Origin: Paludibacter sp.
Lineage (GTDB): Bacteria > Bacteroidota > Bacteroidia > Bacteroidales > Paludibacteraceae
DNA length: 64,000 nt
Direction: 5' to 3'
Assembly: GCA_028690665.1 (NCBI GenBank)
Contig: JAQVAV010000003.1
Location: forward strand, 288,903-352,902
Positions 1-10,443 of this stretch are shown piece by piece (the stretch's first letter is position 1; the number at the start of each line of letters is the position of its first letter). Made by a program: the position numbers and the translations under genes. The notes under the pieces were generated by a model. It made no database searches. It was given only the letters and a program-made list of their open reading frames with translations, and was not told where the DNA came from.

Positions 1-1
1 T

Positions 2-70
2 AACATTACTGAAACAGAACTAAATATCAGTCGAAATGTCTTAAAAAAAATAATGGCCAATCTTGGCTGA
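2..70 (+). CDS. possible 3' end of a gene entering from the left edge
   Basis: One frame stays open from the left edge to a TGA at 68-70 and would encode 22 residues ending ISRNVLKKIMANLG, reminiscent of the end of a helix-turn-helix domain. The frame is short and the DNA is AT-rich, so an open frame of this length could be chance. If real, it lies 59 bp upstream of the efflux operon on the same strand, where a regulator would be in place. No function is assigned. Confidence 0.3.
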   Translation, partial: NITETELNISRNVLKKIMANLG

Positions 71-129
71 TTTTATTTATTATTTAAGTTGCATATACAA
101 CTATTGTCTATATAATTAATTATTAAGGT

Positions 130-1692
130 ATGAAAAAAATTTCAACAACAATCCTTATCTTCTTAGCTACAGTGCCAATTTTTGCAGAAAACGGTTATAG
201 CCTCGAAGAATGCAGACAAATGGCTTTAGAGCATAACAAAAGTTTGCAAATAGCTCGCGAAAATGTAAAAGCTGCTAACGAACTTAAAAAAGCAGCATTT
301 GCCCAATTTTTACCCAATTTTGGAATAACTGGTACCTATACCTGGAATCAAAAAAACCTCTCGCTTTTATCAGAAGATGCTTTACTGCCGGTAGGGGTTA
401 AAGACCAAAACGGCAAACTTGGAACCGGCATAACCGCCACCTCTGTTCCAACTCCGAATGCGGATGGCACATTTTCTTTTACAGAGTCATCTATCAGTAA
501 TGAATTCAAATTAATAAATGGAAGTCCGGTTCCTCTTGATGCAAAGGGAGTTCCTTTTGATCCGGCTAAAAATCCGGAAAAGTTAATCTGGAAAAATTAT
601 GCACTTCTACCCAAAAGCGCTATGGAATTCGACATTCAGAATGTATTTACCGGAACGATCGGATTTACACAACCGATTTATATGGGAGGTAAAATCAGGG
701 AATTATATAAAATTGCAAAGTATGGTAAAAACTTAGCCATGGCTCAGGAAGAAAATAAAACAACTGATCTTTTACTGGATGTGGACGAAGCATACTGGAG
801 AGTAGTTTCGGTAGAAAACAAACTCAATTTAGCCAAAGAATATCAAAAACTTCTTGCTAAAATGGATTCGGATGTAACCAACATGATTCAGGAAGGTGTT
901 GCAACTAAAGCGGATGGTTTAAAAGTAAAAGTGAAACTGAACGAAGCGAATGTTATGGTAACAAAAGCGGAAAACGGCTTAAGTTTATCAAGAATGGCAT
1001 TAAATCAACTTTGCGGTATCCCACTCGAACAGGCAACCGAACTCGCCGATGATAATTTTGACACGCCTGCCGATGCTCCTCAACTAATTCCTATTGCCCA
1101 AGCATTGGAAAAACGTCCGGAGATCAAAGCTCTGACACAAATGGAAAACATTGCTAAATCAAACGAAAGAATAATGGTATCACGTTTTTTGCCGACAGTA
1201 GGATTAACGGGTGGTTACATGGTTAGTAACCCGAATGTATATAATGGTTACACCAATGAATTTGGCGGCATGTTTACTTTCAGTGTCGTCGCCCATGTTC
1301 CGCTTTTTCACTTCGGAGACAAAATACATACTCTAAACGCATCCAAAACACAACGTACCATTGCCGGCTTGCAATTAGACGAAGCAAAAGAAAAAATTCA
1401 ACTGCAGATTCAACAAAACTCCTACAAAGTAGCAGAGAGTCTGAATAAGAAAAAAGCCACATCCAAAAATATCGAACAAGCTAAAGAAAACCTGAAATGT
1501 GCTACGGACGGATTTGAAGAAGGAGTAATTACATCAACCGACCTTATCGGCGCCCAAACAGCCTGGTTATCGGCAAAATCGGAAGACATCGATGCAGAAA
1601 TTGATGTACGGCTCTGCAAACTATATCTCGAAAAATCACTTGGAACCCTCGAAGTTCCTGAATACAAACAAAATTCAAATAAAAACAAATAA
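130..1692 (+). CDS. TolC-family outer membrane efflux protein
   Basis: This is the outer-membrane channel of a tripartite export system. Residues 1-19 form a signal peptide (MKKISTTILIFLATVPIFA), followed by the SLEECRQMALEHNKSL motif typical of the first outer membrane efflux protein (OEP) repeat. A second OEP repeat begins around residue 330 and ends with the coiled-coil region rich in Lys, Gln and Glu. At 520 residues it is longer than most family members; the extra length lies at about residues 80-170, in the part expected to form the first outer-membrane strand pair. It is the first gene of a four-gene run with an HlyD adaptor and two ABC-2 permeases. The start at 130 is the only one that leaves the signal peptide complete. 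Family is clear; substrate is unknown. Confidence 0.9.
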   Translation: MKKISTTILIFLATVPIFAENGYSLEECRQMALEHNKSLQIARENVKAANELKKAAFAQFLPNFGITGTYTWNQKNLSLLSEDALLPVGVKDQNGKLGTGITATSVPTPNADGTFSFTESSISNEFKLINGSPVPLDAKGVPFDPAKNPEKLIWKNYALLPKSAMEFDIQNVFTGTIGFTQPIYMGGKIRELYKIAKYGKNLAMAQEENKTTDLLLDVDEAYWRVVSVENKLNLAKEYQKLLAKMDSDVTNMIQEGVATKADGLKVKVKLNEANVMVTKAENGLSLSRMALNQLCGIPLEQATELADDNFDTPADAPQLIPIAQALEKRPEIKALTQMENIAKSNERIMVSRFLPTVGLTGGYMVSNPNVYNGYTNEFGGMFTFSVVAHVPLFHFGDKIHTLNASKTQRTIAGLQLDEAKEKIQLQIQQNSYKVAESLNKKKATSKNIEQAKENLKCATDGFEEGVITSTDLIGAQTAWLSAKSEDIDAEIDVRLCKLYLEKSLGTLEVPEYKQNSNKNK

Positions 1693-1723
1693 AAAACAAC
1701 TCTTATTTAAAAAGCATATTACA

Positions 1724-2716
1724 ATGAAAGCAAATAATAAAGATCTCAGAATAGGTTTAATCGGATTAATTATCGTAGTTGTATTGATATTTATTATTGG
1801 TTTATATGTTTATAAACCTGAGAAAGAAATTATTCAGGGCGAAGCCGTTGCATCAGAAGTTCGTATTTCAGGAAAAGTTCCGGGACGTATCCGGCAATTT
1901 TTAGTTGAAGAAGGAAGTCAGATTCACGCCGGCGATACTGTGGTTACAATCTATAGTCCCGAACTAAATGCAAAACTTGAGCAGGCTACTGCTGCCGAAG
2001 ACGCTGCAATGGCCCTAAATCAAAAAGCCATTAAAGGCGCCCGTAAAGAACAAATCGCAGGAGCTTATGAAATGTGGCAAAAAGCCAATGTAGGTGTAGA
2101 TATTACCAAGAAATCATTCGACCGTATACAAAGATTGTATGACAAAGGCGTGATTTCAGCACAAAAACGCGATGAAGTTGAAGCTCAGTATAAAGCAGCC
2201 ATTGCTACAGCCGCAGCTGCAAAATCGCAATACGATATGGCTATGGCCGGAGCACAAACAGAAGACAAAGAGGCAGCCATGGCCCTTGTAAACCGGGCAA
2301 AAGGAGCTGTACAGGAAGTTGAATCATATATGCAGGAAACCACTCTCACCTCTACTATCAACGGAGAAGTAAGTGACATTTTCCCGAAACAGGGCGAACT
2401 TGTAGGCACAGGTGCTCCTATTATGAATATAGTTGACCTGAATGATATATGGTTTACATTCAATGTACGCGAAGACTTGCTGGGGAATATGAAAAAAGGT
2501 TCGACCTTTACTGTAAAAATTCCAGCTTTGAACAACGAAACCGCAGAAGTGAAAGTAACTTATATCAAAGCTTTAGCATCTTATGCTACCTGGAAAGCAA
2601 CCAAAAACACGGGCGAATTTGATGTCAAAACATTTGAAGTCCGTGCACGTCCGGTAAAAAAAATTGCCGATTTGCGTCCTGGTATGACTGCCTTAATTGA
2701 AGAATCCAACAAATAA
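1724..2716 (+). CDS. HlyD-family periplasmic adaptor (membrane fusion protein)
   Basis: This adaptor should bridge the inner-membrane permeases and the TolC channel. The ATG at 1724 is preferred: the protein then starts MKANNKDLRIGLIGLIIVVV, giving a short cytoplasmic tail and one membrane anchor at about residues 9-31. The frame is open further upstream, but that extension only overlaps the tolC-like gene. A biotinyl/lipoyl-like beta domain follows (about 45-90, SGKVPGRIRQFLVEEGSQIHAGD), then an Ala-rich coiled-coil hairpin (about 90-205), then the second half of the lipoyl domain and a beta-barrel (TSTINGEVSDIFPKQGELV onward). It is 330 residues, normal for the family. It sits 31 bp after the tolC-like gene and 6 bp before the first permease gene. 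Confidence 0.9.
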   Translation: MKANNKDLRIGLIGLIIVVVLIFIIGLYVYKPEKEIIQGEAVASEVRISGKVPGRIRQFLVEEGSQIHAGDTVVTIYSPELNAKLEQATAAEDAAMALNQKAIKGARKEQIAGAYEMWQKANVGVDITKKSFDRIQRLYDKGVISAQKRDEVEAQYKAAIATAAAAKSQYDMAMAGAQTEDKEAAMALVNRAKGAVQEVESYMQETTLTSTINGEVSDIFPKQGELVGTGAPIMNIVDLNDIWFTFNVREDLLGNMKKGSTFTVKIPALNNETAEVKVTYIKALASYATWKATKNTGEFDVKTFEVRARPVKKIADLRPGMTALIEESNK

Positions 2717-2722
2717 TTCAAA

Positions 2723-3901
2723 ATGTCAGAAAATATATTTTCAAATATTAACAAAGCCTTTGTCAGGGAATTGAAACGAATCGTAAGAGACCCTGTCTAT
2801 ATTCTCGGTACTGTTGTGGTAATGACATTCTGTTATGTGTTTTTCCTGACACTTTTCGACGAAGGTTTGCCTCAACGTATGCCAGTGGCTGTTGTCGATA
2901 ATGATAATTCATCTTTATCCCGTCAGTATATCCGGAATGTTGACGCAACACAACTGGCAAAGGTTACTATGCATCTGGCAAATTACACCGAAGCCCGAAA
3001 AGAAATGCAAAAAGGGAATGTCTATGCGATCATAGTTATTCCTCACGAGTTTGCTTCGGATTTATATGCCAGCCGTCAGCCAAAATTGACGTTTTATGTG
3101 AATGATGCATATCTTGTCGCAGGGTCACTGTTGCTGAAAGATATTACTTATATGAGTGAACTTACAGCAGGCGCAGCCAAACAAACCACCTTGCTTGCCA
3201 AGGGATTTGAAGACAGCCGGATTATGGGAATTATTCAACCGGTGAACATAGATACACATTTAATCGGAAACCCGTGGGCTAATTATGGCATTTATTTACT
3301 CAACGTTCTGCTACCCGGTATTTTACAATTGATGATTCTTATGTTGACTGTGTATGCTGTCGGAACTGAACTGAAACTGAAAACCTCGAAAGAATGGTTA
3401 CATAATTCCGGAGATTCGATGCTGGCTGCTTTAACAGGGAAAATATTACCATATACCATCATTTTCTCCGTACTGGGAATTATTGCCGATATTCTGTTGT
3501 ATAAATTTATGCATTACCCTATGAATGCGGGAATGACATGGATGATTATTACAACGATATTATATGTTCTGGCCTATCAGGCTATGGGTATTCTGATTAT
3601 AGGCACAACTCCGGTACTGCGTGATGGTGTCACTCTCGCTGCATTTTACGGTTTGCTTGGTTTTACGATGGCCGGTTTTACATTTCCAATTGAACAGCTA
3701 CCATATCCTTTCAGAATTTTTAGCGAAATATTTCCAATCAGACATTATTTTGAGATTTATGTCAATCAATGCTTGAACGGATTACCGATAGGCTATTCAG
3801 TTGCTCAGCTATTATCATTGGTTGCATTTCTGGTTTTGCCAATGTTTGTTTTCAACCGTTTGAAAAAAGCGGCAATTTATCAGCATTATCCAATTAAATA
3901 A
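2723..3901 (+). CDS. ABC-2 type permease (YhhJ/YbhR-like), first of two
   Basis: Inner-membrane subunit of an ABC-2 type exporter. A single N-terminal membrane segment (about residues 27-47) is followed by a large extracytoplasmic domain (about 48-185, beginning LPQRMPVAVVDNDNSSLSRQ, a signature of this family), then five or six membrane segments from about residue 190 to the end. The motif FPIRHYFEIYVNQCLNG near the C-terminus is also typical. Length 392 residues. It starts 6 bp after the adaptor gene and ends 9 bp before a paralogous permease, so the two are likely partners in a heterodimer as in YbhS/YbhR. No ATPase gene or ATPase domain is present in the operon. Confidence 0.88.
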   Translation: MSENIFSNINKAFVRELKRIVRDPVYILGTVVVMTFCYVFFLTLFDEGLPQRMPVAVVDNDNSSLSRQYIRNVDATQLAKVTMHLANYTEARKEMQKGNVYAIIVIPHEFASDLYASRQPKLTFYVNDAYLVAGSLLLKDITYMSELTAGAAKQTTLLAKGFEDSRIMGIIQPVNIDTHLIGNPWANYGIYLLNVLLPGILQLMILMLTVYAVGTELKLKTSKEWLHNSGDSMLAALTGKILPYTIIFSVLGIIADILLYKFMHYPMNAGMTWMIITTILYVLAYQAMGILIIGTTPVLRDGVTLAAFYGLLGFTMAGFTFPIEQLPYPFRIFSEIFPIRHYFEIYVNQCLNGLPIGYSVAQLLSLVAFLVLPMFVFNRLKKAAIYQHYPIK

Positions 3902-3910
3902 TAATTATCG

Positions 3911-5131
3911 ATGGAAAATAATATAAAAGACGAATCGCTCTTTATTCAGTTTATAAAAAATATCAGAGCTATGTTTCATATACTTGTCGACGAAATAAAA
4001 GCTATTTTCAAAGACCGTGGGGTAGTAATTATTGTAATTCTTGCAACCATTGTTTATCCGCTGCTTTATTGTTCGTTGTACAAAAATGAAACATTGATAA
4101 ATGTGCCGGTAGCTATTGTCGACGATTCACACAGCTCTCTGTCGGATAAGCTTACCCGTGAAATTGATGCAACCCGTGACCTAAAAGTTGAGTATAAGCT
4201 GAACAGCATGACGGAGGCTGAGGAATATTTTAAAACGGGAAAAGTGCACGGAATTGTTTACATCCCGGCTGATTTCAATAAGAACATCAATTCCGGAAAA
4301 CAAGCTAACATATCCGTTTACAGCGACATGAGCAGCTTTTTGTACTACCGTGCTATGATTCTGGCAACCAACTACGTGACTCTTGATATGGGTGATGAGA
4401 TTCAGATAAATCGTTTAAATGCTCAGGGCATCACCGGCCAACAGGCTGAGATTGTAACTTCTCCCGTGAAATATGAAAGCAACATACTTTACAATCAGGG
4501 GATGGGATTCGCAAGTTTTCTGATGCCTGCCATACTTATTCTGATACTTCACCAAACCCTTGTATTTGGTATCGGGATGGCAGCAGGAACAGCACGCGAA
4601 GAAAACCGTTTCCACGAACTGGTAAGTTCTTCGGTTCACCATGGAGGATTATTCCGGGTAATTTTTGGAAAAAGTATGGCATTTTTCGTATTGTACATGT
4701 TTTGGGCTGTATATATGCTCGGGTTTATTCCTGATCTGTTTAATCTGCCACATATCGGAAGCGTAGGCACATTGCTCGAATTTGTAGTGCCATTTCTGTT
4801 AGCAACGGTATTCTTTTCCATGTTCCTCTCGGTATTCAACCCGGCCCGTGAAACCCAAATGGTTTTGCTGTTATTCTTCTCATTAATCTTATTATTCCTG
4901 AGTGGCATTTCGTGGCCACAGTCGAACATTAGCGGATTCTGGAAAGTTTTCAGCTACCTGTTCCCGGCAACATTTGGCATTCAGGGATACATTAAAATAA
5001 ATACGATGGGAGCCGGAATCAATGAAATACATTTTGAACAGGTTGGTCTATGGATACAGACTGCTGTTTATTTTACATTAACAAGTTTGGCATATTTTAT
5101 TCAAATCAGGAAAAGTAAAAAAGTAAATTAA
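3911..5131 (+). CDS. ABC-2 type permease (YhhJ/YbhS-like), second of two
   Basis: This paralogue of the preceding permease has the same plan: one N-terminal membrane segment (about residues 37-58), an extracytoplasmic domain starting with INVPVAIVDDSHSSLS, and a C-terminal block of five or six membrane segments (about 205-400) with the sequence FSYLFPATFGIQGYIKINTMG. It is 406 residues. It is last in the operon and is followed by a strong hairpin terminator. The two permeases differ enough to be distinct subunits rather than a recent duplication. The substrate cannot be told from the sequence; relatives move drugs, cations or lipophilic compounds. Confidence 0.88.
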   Translation: MENNIKDESLFIQFIKNIRAMFHILVDEIKAIFKDRGVVIIVILATIVYPLLYCSLYKNETLINVPVAIVDDSHSSLSDKLTREIDATRDLKVEYKLNSMTEAEEYFKTGKVHGIVYIPADFNKNINSGKQANISVYSDMSSFLYYRAMILATNYVTLDMGDEIQINRLNAQGITGQQAEIVTSPVKYESNILYNQGMGFASFLMPAILILILHQTLVFGIGMAAGTAREENRFHELVSSSVHHGGLFRVIFGKSMAFFVLYMFWAVYMLGFIPDLFNLPHIGSVGTLLEFVVPFLLATVFFSMFLSVFNPARETQMVLLLFFSLILLFLSGISWPQSNISGFWKVFSYLFPATFGIQGYIKINTMGAGINEIHFEQVGLWIQTAVYFTLTSLAYFIQIRKSKKVN

Positions 5132-5170
5132 GTTATAATTTGATTTTAAATTCTAAACCTTAAAAACAAG

Positions 5171-5200
5171 AACAGGCCGGCAAACAATTGCCGGCCTGTT
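5171..5200. terminator. bidirectional intrinsic terminator
   Basis: A perfect 13-bp stem (arms 5171-5183 and 5188-5200, core CAGGCCGGCAA) with a 4-nt loop, with T-rich sequence after it on both strands. It lies between the convergent efflux operon and icd and can serve both. Confidence 0.88.
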
Positions 5201-5223
5201 TTCATTTTATATCAATGAATCAG

Positions 5224-6447
5224 TTATCCCAACGTCACATCTAAATTCCGTTTCAGAGCTGCCAAAAATTCCTGTGTATTCAAATAATCTTTACGAGAGA
5301 TATTGTTTCCATGCACAAGCATCGCTAAATCTTTTGTCATCTCACCGGCTTCCACCGTTTCAACACAAACCCGTTCTAATTTATGGCAGAAGTCAATCAA
5401 AGGCTGATTCCCGTCTAATTTTCCACGATGAGCCAAACCTCTTGTCCATGCAAAAATAGAAGCTATCGGATTAGTTGAAGTTTCTTTTCCCTGCTGATGC
5501 TGACGATAATGACGGGTTACTGTTCCGTGGGCAGCTTCGGCTTCAACCGTTCTTCCATCAGGAGTAACAAGTACGGATGACATCAAACCGAGAGATCCGA
5601 AGCCCTGAGCTACAGTATCAGACTGAACATCGCCATCATAATTTTTACAAGCCCACACGAAACCACCATTCCATTTCAAAGCGGAAGCTACCATATCATC
5701 AATCAAACGATGTTCGTAGGTAATGCCGGCTGCTTCATATTTAGCTTTAAATTCTTTTTCGTAAACTTCCTGAAAAATATCTTTGAAGCGTCCATCATAA
5801 GCTTTCAAAATGGTATTTTTTGTCGACATATAAAGAGGCCATTTCTTTTCAAGTGCTACCTGAAACGATGAACGTGCAAATCCATAAATCGATTCATCCG
5901 TATTGTACATCGACATAGCTACACCATCACCCTTAAAGTCGTACACTTCCCATTCCTGTGTTTCTCCGTTTTCGTTAGTAAAAGTCATTTTCAATTTTCC
6001 TTTTCCCTTAATCACAACATCTGTTGCTTTATACTGATCGCCAAAAGCATGACGACCAATTACAATCGGCTGAGTCCAACCGGGTACCAAACGGGGAACG
6101 TTTGAACAGATAATCGGTTCACGGAAAACAGTACCGCCAATAATGTTACGCAAAGTTCCGTTCGGCGATTTCCACATTTTTTTCAGATTAAACTCTTTCA
6201 CACGGGCTTCGTCAGGTGTAATGGTAGCACACTTGATTCCTACATTATATTTGTTGATAGCATTCGCCGCATCAACAGTTACCTCATCGTTCGTTGCATC
6301 ACGATTCTCAATACTAAGATCATAATACTTAATATCAAGATCGAGATACGGAAGAATGAGTTTCTCTTTGATAAAAGACCAGATAATCCGGGTCATTTCA
6401 TCTCCATCGAGTTCAACAACAGGATTTTGAACTTTAATTTTCTGCAT
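5224..6447 (-). CDS. icd: NADP-dependent isocitrate dehydrogenase
   Basis: Converts isocitrate to 2-oxoglutarate and CO2 with NADP+. The sequence is of the homodimeric, eukaryote-like type II class: [13 protein letters not shown] near the N-terminus, the substrate loop [30 protein letters not shown] and the NADP-side region [16 protein letters not shown]. The start chosen gives [11 protein letters not shown] and 407 residues, the normal length; an in-frame ATG 39 bp upstream adds only a hydrophobic stretch not expected in a cytosolic enzyme. It lies 82 bp after gltA and is last in acn-gltA-icd. In an anaerobe this branch supplies 2-oxoglutarate for glutamate synthesis; here it would also feed homocitrate synthesis and NifI signalling. 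Confidence 0.95.
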   Translation of the reverse strand: MQKIKVQNPVVELDGDEMTRIIWSFIKEKLILPYLDLDIKYYDLSIENRDATNDEVTVDAANAINKYNVGIKCATITPDEARVKEFNLKKMWKSPNGTLRNIIGGTVFREPIICSNVPRLVPGWTQPIVIGRHAFGDQYKATDVVIKGKGKLKMTFTNENGETQEWEVYDFKGDGVAMSMYNTDESIYGFARSSFQVALEKKWPLYMSTKNTILKAYDGRFKDIFQEVYEKEFKAKYEAAGITYEHRLIDDMVASALKWNGGFVWACKNYDGDVQSDTVAQGFGSLGLMSSVLVTPDGRTVEAEAAHGTVTRHYRQHQQGKETSTNPIASIFAWTRGLAHRGKLDGNQPLIDFCHKLERVCVETVEAGEMTKDLAMLVHGNNISRKDYLNTQEFLAALKRNLDVTLG

Positions 6448-6529
6448 AATAAAATATCTTAAAAAGTAAAAAAAGACAATAGACAAAAGAGAAATTCTTT
6501 TGCCTATTGTTTTTATAATTTATAACTGA

Positions 6530-7888
6530 TTATCTTTTGCTCATTGGAATGAATTGCTTTCTTTCTCCAACATTTTTGTAAGCGGGCCGGATAATACGCT
6601 TGCTTGCAAAGTTGAGTTCTTCGATGCGATGAGCACACCATCCGGTAATGCGAGACATGGCAAACAACGGCGTATAAACTTCGGTTGGTAGTCCCATAGC
6701 CTCGTATACAAATCCCGAATAGAAATCAACATTCGTACAAACTTGTTTATTGATTCCTGTACCTTTAAAATTCATAAATGCATTTACGGCACGCTCATCG
6801 AGTAATTCGAGGAATGAGTATTCTTTCTGAAGTCCTTTTTCTTCAGCCAGTTTACGAGCCATTTCCTTAAGCAGCAACGCACGTGGATCTGAAATTGTAT
6901 ACACAGCATGTCCAATACCGTAAATAAGGCCTGTTTTATTATAAGCTTCCTTATTCAACATTTTTTTCAGATATGAATCTATTTCTTTCACATCATCCCA
7001 ACGTTTAATTGCCTGTTTCAAATGAGCAAACATCTGGTTCACCTTGATATTGGCGCCCCCATGCAACGGACCTTTCAACGAACCAATACCGGCAGCGATA
7101 GCAGAATAAGTATCGGTGAGTGTCGAACTGGTTACCCTAACCGAGAAAGTAGAGTTATTACCACCGCCGTGTTCAGCATGAAGAATCAAACATAAATCTA
7201 ACAACTTAACATCTAGTTCAGTGTAACGACCCGGACCTTTCATCATATACAGGAAATTTTCGGCAATCGAATATCCTTCTTTCGGATGGCGAATATGCAA
7301 CGAACGTCCCTGCTGGCTGTGACGAAGGATATTATAAGCATAAGCAATAATTGTCGGGAATTTTGAGATTAACTCAATGGACTGACGAATAAGATTGTCT
7401 CGCGAAATATCATCTGCATTTGAATCAAAAGTGTACATTTCCAGAACTGAACGTGCCAAAATATTCATAATATCCTGTCCTTCAAGATCTATGATATTCA
7501 TCTTCATTTTCTGTTCGAGCGGCATTGACTCATTCAGAATCGTTGAAAATATTCTCAACTCTTCGGTATCCGGCAGATAACCTGACAAAAGAAGAAAAGC
7601 TGTTTCTTCAAAGCCCAAACGATCTTCGGACTCCAGCCCATGCACCAAATCTTCTACATTTATTCCACGATAAAAAAGCTGTCCGGGAATGGCTTTCAAA
7701 CCATTATCCGTTCTCTCATAACCAACAACATCTCCAACTTTGGTCAATCCGGCAACAACTCCTGAATGATCTTCATTGCGCAACCCGCGTTTAACATTAA
7801 ACTGGGTGAATAACTCTTTATCAATGCGGCTGGTTGACTTAATGGTTTCCGACAACTTGTAAATCAAAAATTCCTTTTCGTTTGCCAT
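6530..7888 (-). CDS. gltA: citrate synthase
   Basis: Condenses oxaloacetate and acetyl-CoA to citrate. The catalytic triad regions are visible: a His in LILHAEHGGGNNSTF, a His in GIGHAVYTISDPRA, and an Asp in CTNVDFYSGFVYEAMG; the C-terminal FAMSRITGWCAHRIEE also fits. It is 452 residues, with a roughly 50-residue N-terminal extension relative to the shortest bacterial enzymes, as is usual in Bacteroidota. It lies 47 bp downstream of acn and 82 bp upstream of icd on the same strand. A 2-methylcitrate synthase cannot be fully excluded, but the flanking acn and icd genes argue for citrate. Confidence 0.93.
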   Translation of the reverse strand: MANEKEFLIYKLSETIKSTSRIDKELFTQFNVKRGLRNEDHSGVVAGLTKVGDVVGYERTDNGLKAIPGQLFYRGINVEDLVHGLESEDRLGFEETAFLLLSGYLPDTEELRIFSTILNESMPLEQKMKMNIIDLEGQDIMNILARSVLEMYTFDSNADDISRDNLIRQSIELISKFPTIIAYAYNILRHSQQGRSLHIRHPKEGYSIAENFLYMMKGPGRYTELDVKLLDLCLILHAEHGGGNNSTFSVRVTSSTLTDTYSAIAAGIGSLKGPLHGGANIKVNQMFAHLKQAIKRWDDVKEIDSYLKKMLNKEAYNKTGLIYGIGHAVYTISDPRALLLKEMARKLAEEKGLQKEYSFLELLDERAVNAFMNFKGTGINKQVCTNVDFYSGFVYEAMGLPTEVYTPLFAMSRITGWCAHRIEELNFASKRIIRPAYKNVGERKQFIPMSKR

Positions 7889-7935
7889 AACTTTACTTAT
7901 ATTTTTATTTCTTATTAATTAGACTTAAGAGAGAA

Positions 7936-10191
7936 TTATTTCATCAATTCATTCAAAGCGCTTCCTGCTTTAAACCATTCAATCTGGGCATTATTATAAG
8001 TATGAACAGCCTCAAATTGTTCAGTTGAACCATCAGAATGTTTCAGCTCAATAATAAGATTTTTACCCGGAGCAAATGCAGACAAGCCTAATATACTAAT
8101 TTTATCATTTTCTTTAATTTTCCCGTAATCATCCTTATTAGCAAATGTCAAAGCAAGCATACCTTGTTTTTTCAGATTAGTTTCATGGATACGGGCAAAT
8201 GATTTTACCAAAATAGCTTTTACATTCAAATGACGTGGTTCCATAGCCGCATGTTCCCGGCTTGACCCTTCGCCGTAATTTTCCTCTGCAACAACAACAG
8301 AGCCTATTCCCTGCGATTTATATTTGCGGGCTAAAGCCGGCACAGCAGAATATTCTCCTGTTTCAGCATCAAGCACCGAATTTGTTTTATCGTTGAAAAA
8401 ATTCACAGCTCCAATCAACATATTGTCAGAAATATTATCAAGATGTCCCCGGAAACGAAGCCAGGGGCCGGCCATTGAAATATGATCGGTCGTACACTTT
8501 CCCTTTACTTTAATTAACAACGGAAGCTCCACAAAATCTTTTCCATCCCATGGCTTAAACGGTTCCAACTTTTGCAGCCTGTTAGATTCCGGATTTATAA
8601 CTACCTTCATTTTGCTTCCATCCTCAACCGGAGCAACGTATCCCGGATCATCTACAGCATAGCCTTTTGCAGGCAACTCATATCCTTTCGGCTCTGTCAA
8701 TTTCACCTGTTCACCTTTGTCATTTGTCAAAGTATCTTTCAGCGGGTTAAAACACAAATCTCCGGCAATCGTAAGCGCAGCCACAATCTCTGGCGAACCT
8801 ATAAAATTATGCGTATTCGGATTACCGTCGGCACGTTTGGCAAAGTTGCGGTTGAAAGAAGTGATAATTGAGTTCGGACGTTCCGGAACATCAATATCCC
8901 GTTTCCACTGACCGATACAAGGCCCGCAGGCATTGGCCATAACAACTCCTCCCACTGATTCAAATTCGGCAATTATACCATCACGTTCAGCCGTATAACG
9001 TACCTGTTCAGAGCCGGGATTAATAATAAATTGGGCATTAACCTTCAAACCATTTTCTTTTGCCTGTTTCACCACGGAAACAGCACGGGTTAAGTCTTCG
9101 TAAGAAGAGTTGGTACACGATCCGATCAGCCCTACTTCCATTTTCTGAGGATAACCTTTTTCTTTCACCGCTTTTCCGAATTCGGAAATTGTATAAGCCA
9201 AATCTGGAGTAAAAGGACCATTTACATGGGGCTCCAGTTCGCTCAAATTAATTTCAATCAGACGATCGTAATATTTTTCAGGATTTGCAAGCACTTCCGG
9301 ATCTGCCTGCAAATATTCTTTATTTTTCATGGCAAGAGCTGCAACTTCGGCGCGCCCCGTAGCTTCAAGATAAGCCGCAGATTTAGCATCGAACGGGAAA
9401 ATTGAAGTTGTTGCACCAACCTCGGCACCCATGTTACAAATTGTTCCTTTTCCTGTTGCCGACAACGATTCGGTTCCTTCGCCAAAATATTCAATAATAG
9501 CGTTTGTACCTCCTTTTACAGTCAGGATTCCGGCCACAGTCAGAATAACATCTTTAGGCGAGGCCCAACCTGAAAGTTTTCCGGTAAGTTTCACCCCTAT
9601 CAACTTTGGCATTTTAAGTTCCCAAGGCAATCCGGCCATCACGTCTACAGCATCCGCGCCACCAACTCCGATAGCAATCATACTCAAACCGCCGGCATTT
9701 ACTGTATGAGAATCAGTCCCGACCATCATTCCTCCGGGGAAAGCATAATTTTCAAGAACAACCTGATGAATGATACCTGCCCCCGGTTTCCAAAAACCAA
9801 TTCCAAATTTATTTGAAACAGCACTCAAAAAATCGTAAACTTCACGGTTTGTTACGTTCGCTGTTGCCAAATCAGACTTGGCATCGACATGAGCCTGGAT
9901 TAAATGATCGCAGTGAACCGTAGAAGGCACAGCAACTTTTTGTCGTCCGGAATTCATCAATTGTAACAAAGCCATTTGGGCTGTTGCATCCTGCATCGCT
10001 ACCCGGTCCGGATTAAAATTCACATAATCTGTACCCCGTTCATACGCTTTCAGAGTTTCATCACTTGCCAAATGTGCATAAAGAATTTTTTCGGTCAATG
10101 TAAGCGGACGTCTCAATACACTTTTAACATATTCTATTTTCCCGGGAAGAGCTGCATACACCTGCTCTATCATTTCTTTATCAAATATCAT
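7936..10191 (-). CDS. acn: aconitate hydratase (mitochondrial type)
   Basis: Isomerises citrate to isocitrate through a [4Fe-4S] cluster. The cluster ligands are in [11 protein letters not shown] (first Cys) and [10 protein letters not shown] (second and third Cys). The C-terminal swivel domain with [13 protein letters not shown] is complete. The chosen start gives [12 protein letters not shown] and 751 residues; an ATG seven codons upstream is possible, but a promoter-like TATATTTG at 10239-10232 would then leave a leader of only about 13 nt. It is the first gene of acn-gltA-icd. A perfect CRP-type palindrome lies about 240 bp upstream. Confidence 0.95.
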   Translation of the reverse strand: MIFDKEMIEQVYAALPGKIEYVKSVLRRPLTLTEKILYAHLASDETLKAYERGTDYVNFNPDRVAMQDATAQMALLQLMNSGRQKVAVPSTVHCDHLIQAHVDAKSDLATANVTNREVYDFLSAVSNKFGIGFWKPGAGIIHQVVLENYAFPGGMMVGTDSHTVNAGGLSMIAIGVGGADAVDVMAGLPWELKMPKLIGVKLTGKLSGWASPKDVILTVAGILTVKGGTNAIIEYFGEGTESLSATGKGTICNMGAEVGATTSIFPFDAKSAAYLEATGRAEVAALAMKNKEYLQADPEVLANPEKYYDRLIEINLSELEPHVNGPFTPDLAYTISEFGKAVKEKGYPQKMEVGLIGSCTNSSYEDLTRAVSVVKQAKENGLKVNAQFIINPGSEQVRYTAERDGIIAEFESVGGVVMANACGPCIGQWKRDIDVPERPNSIITSFNRNFAKRADGNPNTHNFIGSPEIVAALTIAGDLCFNPLKDTLTNDKGEQVKLTEPKGYELPAKGYAVDDPGYVAPVEDGSKMKVVINPESNRLQKLEPFKPWDGKDFVELPLLIKVKGKCTTDHISMAGPWLRFRGHLDNISDNMLIGAVNFFNDKTNSVLDAETGEYSAVPALARKYKSQGIGSVVVAEENYGEGSSREHAAMEPRHLNVKAILVKSFARIHETNLKKQGMLALTFANKDDYGKIKENDKISILGLSAFAPGKNLIIELKHSDGSTEQFEAVHTYNNAQIEWFKAGSALNELMK

Positions 10192-10231
10192 AAATTCTGT
10201 AATTTTATTCAATTTGTAATAATTTTACTCA

Positions 10232-10239
10232 CAAATATA
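10232..10239 (-). promoter_or_regulatory. candidate -7 promoter element for acn-gltA-icd
   Basis: The minus strand reads TATATTTG, an exact match to the Bacteroidota -7 consensus TAnnTTTG. Transcription would begin near 10225, giving a leader of about 34 nt to the ATG at 10191. No good TTTG lies at the expected -33 distance, so confidence is moderate. Confidence 0.5.
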
Positions 10240-10427
10240 ATAAAAAAATAAAATGGCTTATTCTCTTATTAAAGATTTACATAACACTTAACGGAAAGAT
10301 TGATAAAATGTTCATATCAAGAAACAGGAAAAAACAGAAAATACAAAAAATATGCATTGTTTTATCAATAATTAAACACCAATGCATAAATATACGATTA
10401 TTCCCGAAAATAAAGCATATTATACCA

Positions 10428-10443
10428 TGTGAGATATATCACA
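10428..10443. promoter_or_regulatory. CRP/FNR-family type palindrome
   Basis: TGTGA-GATATA-TCACA matches the enterobacterial CRP consensus half-sites perfectly. It lies upstream of acn; the gene on the other side ends here, so acn is the only likely target. About 200 bp separate it from the candidate acn start site, which is far for direct activation by a CRP-type protein. Confidence 0.5.
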
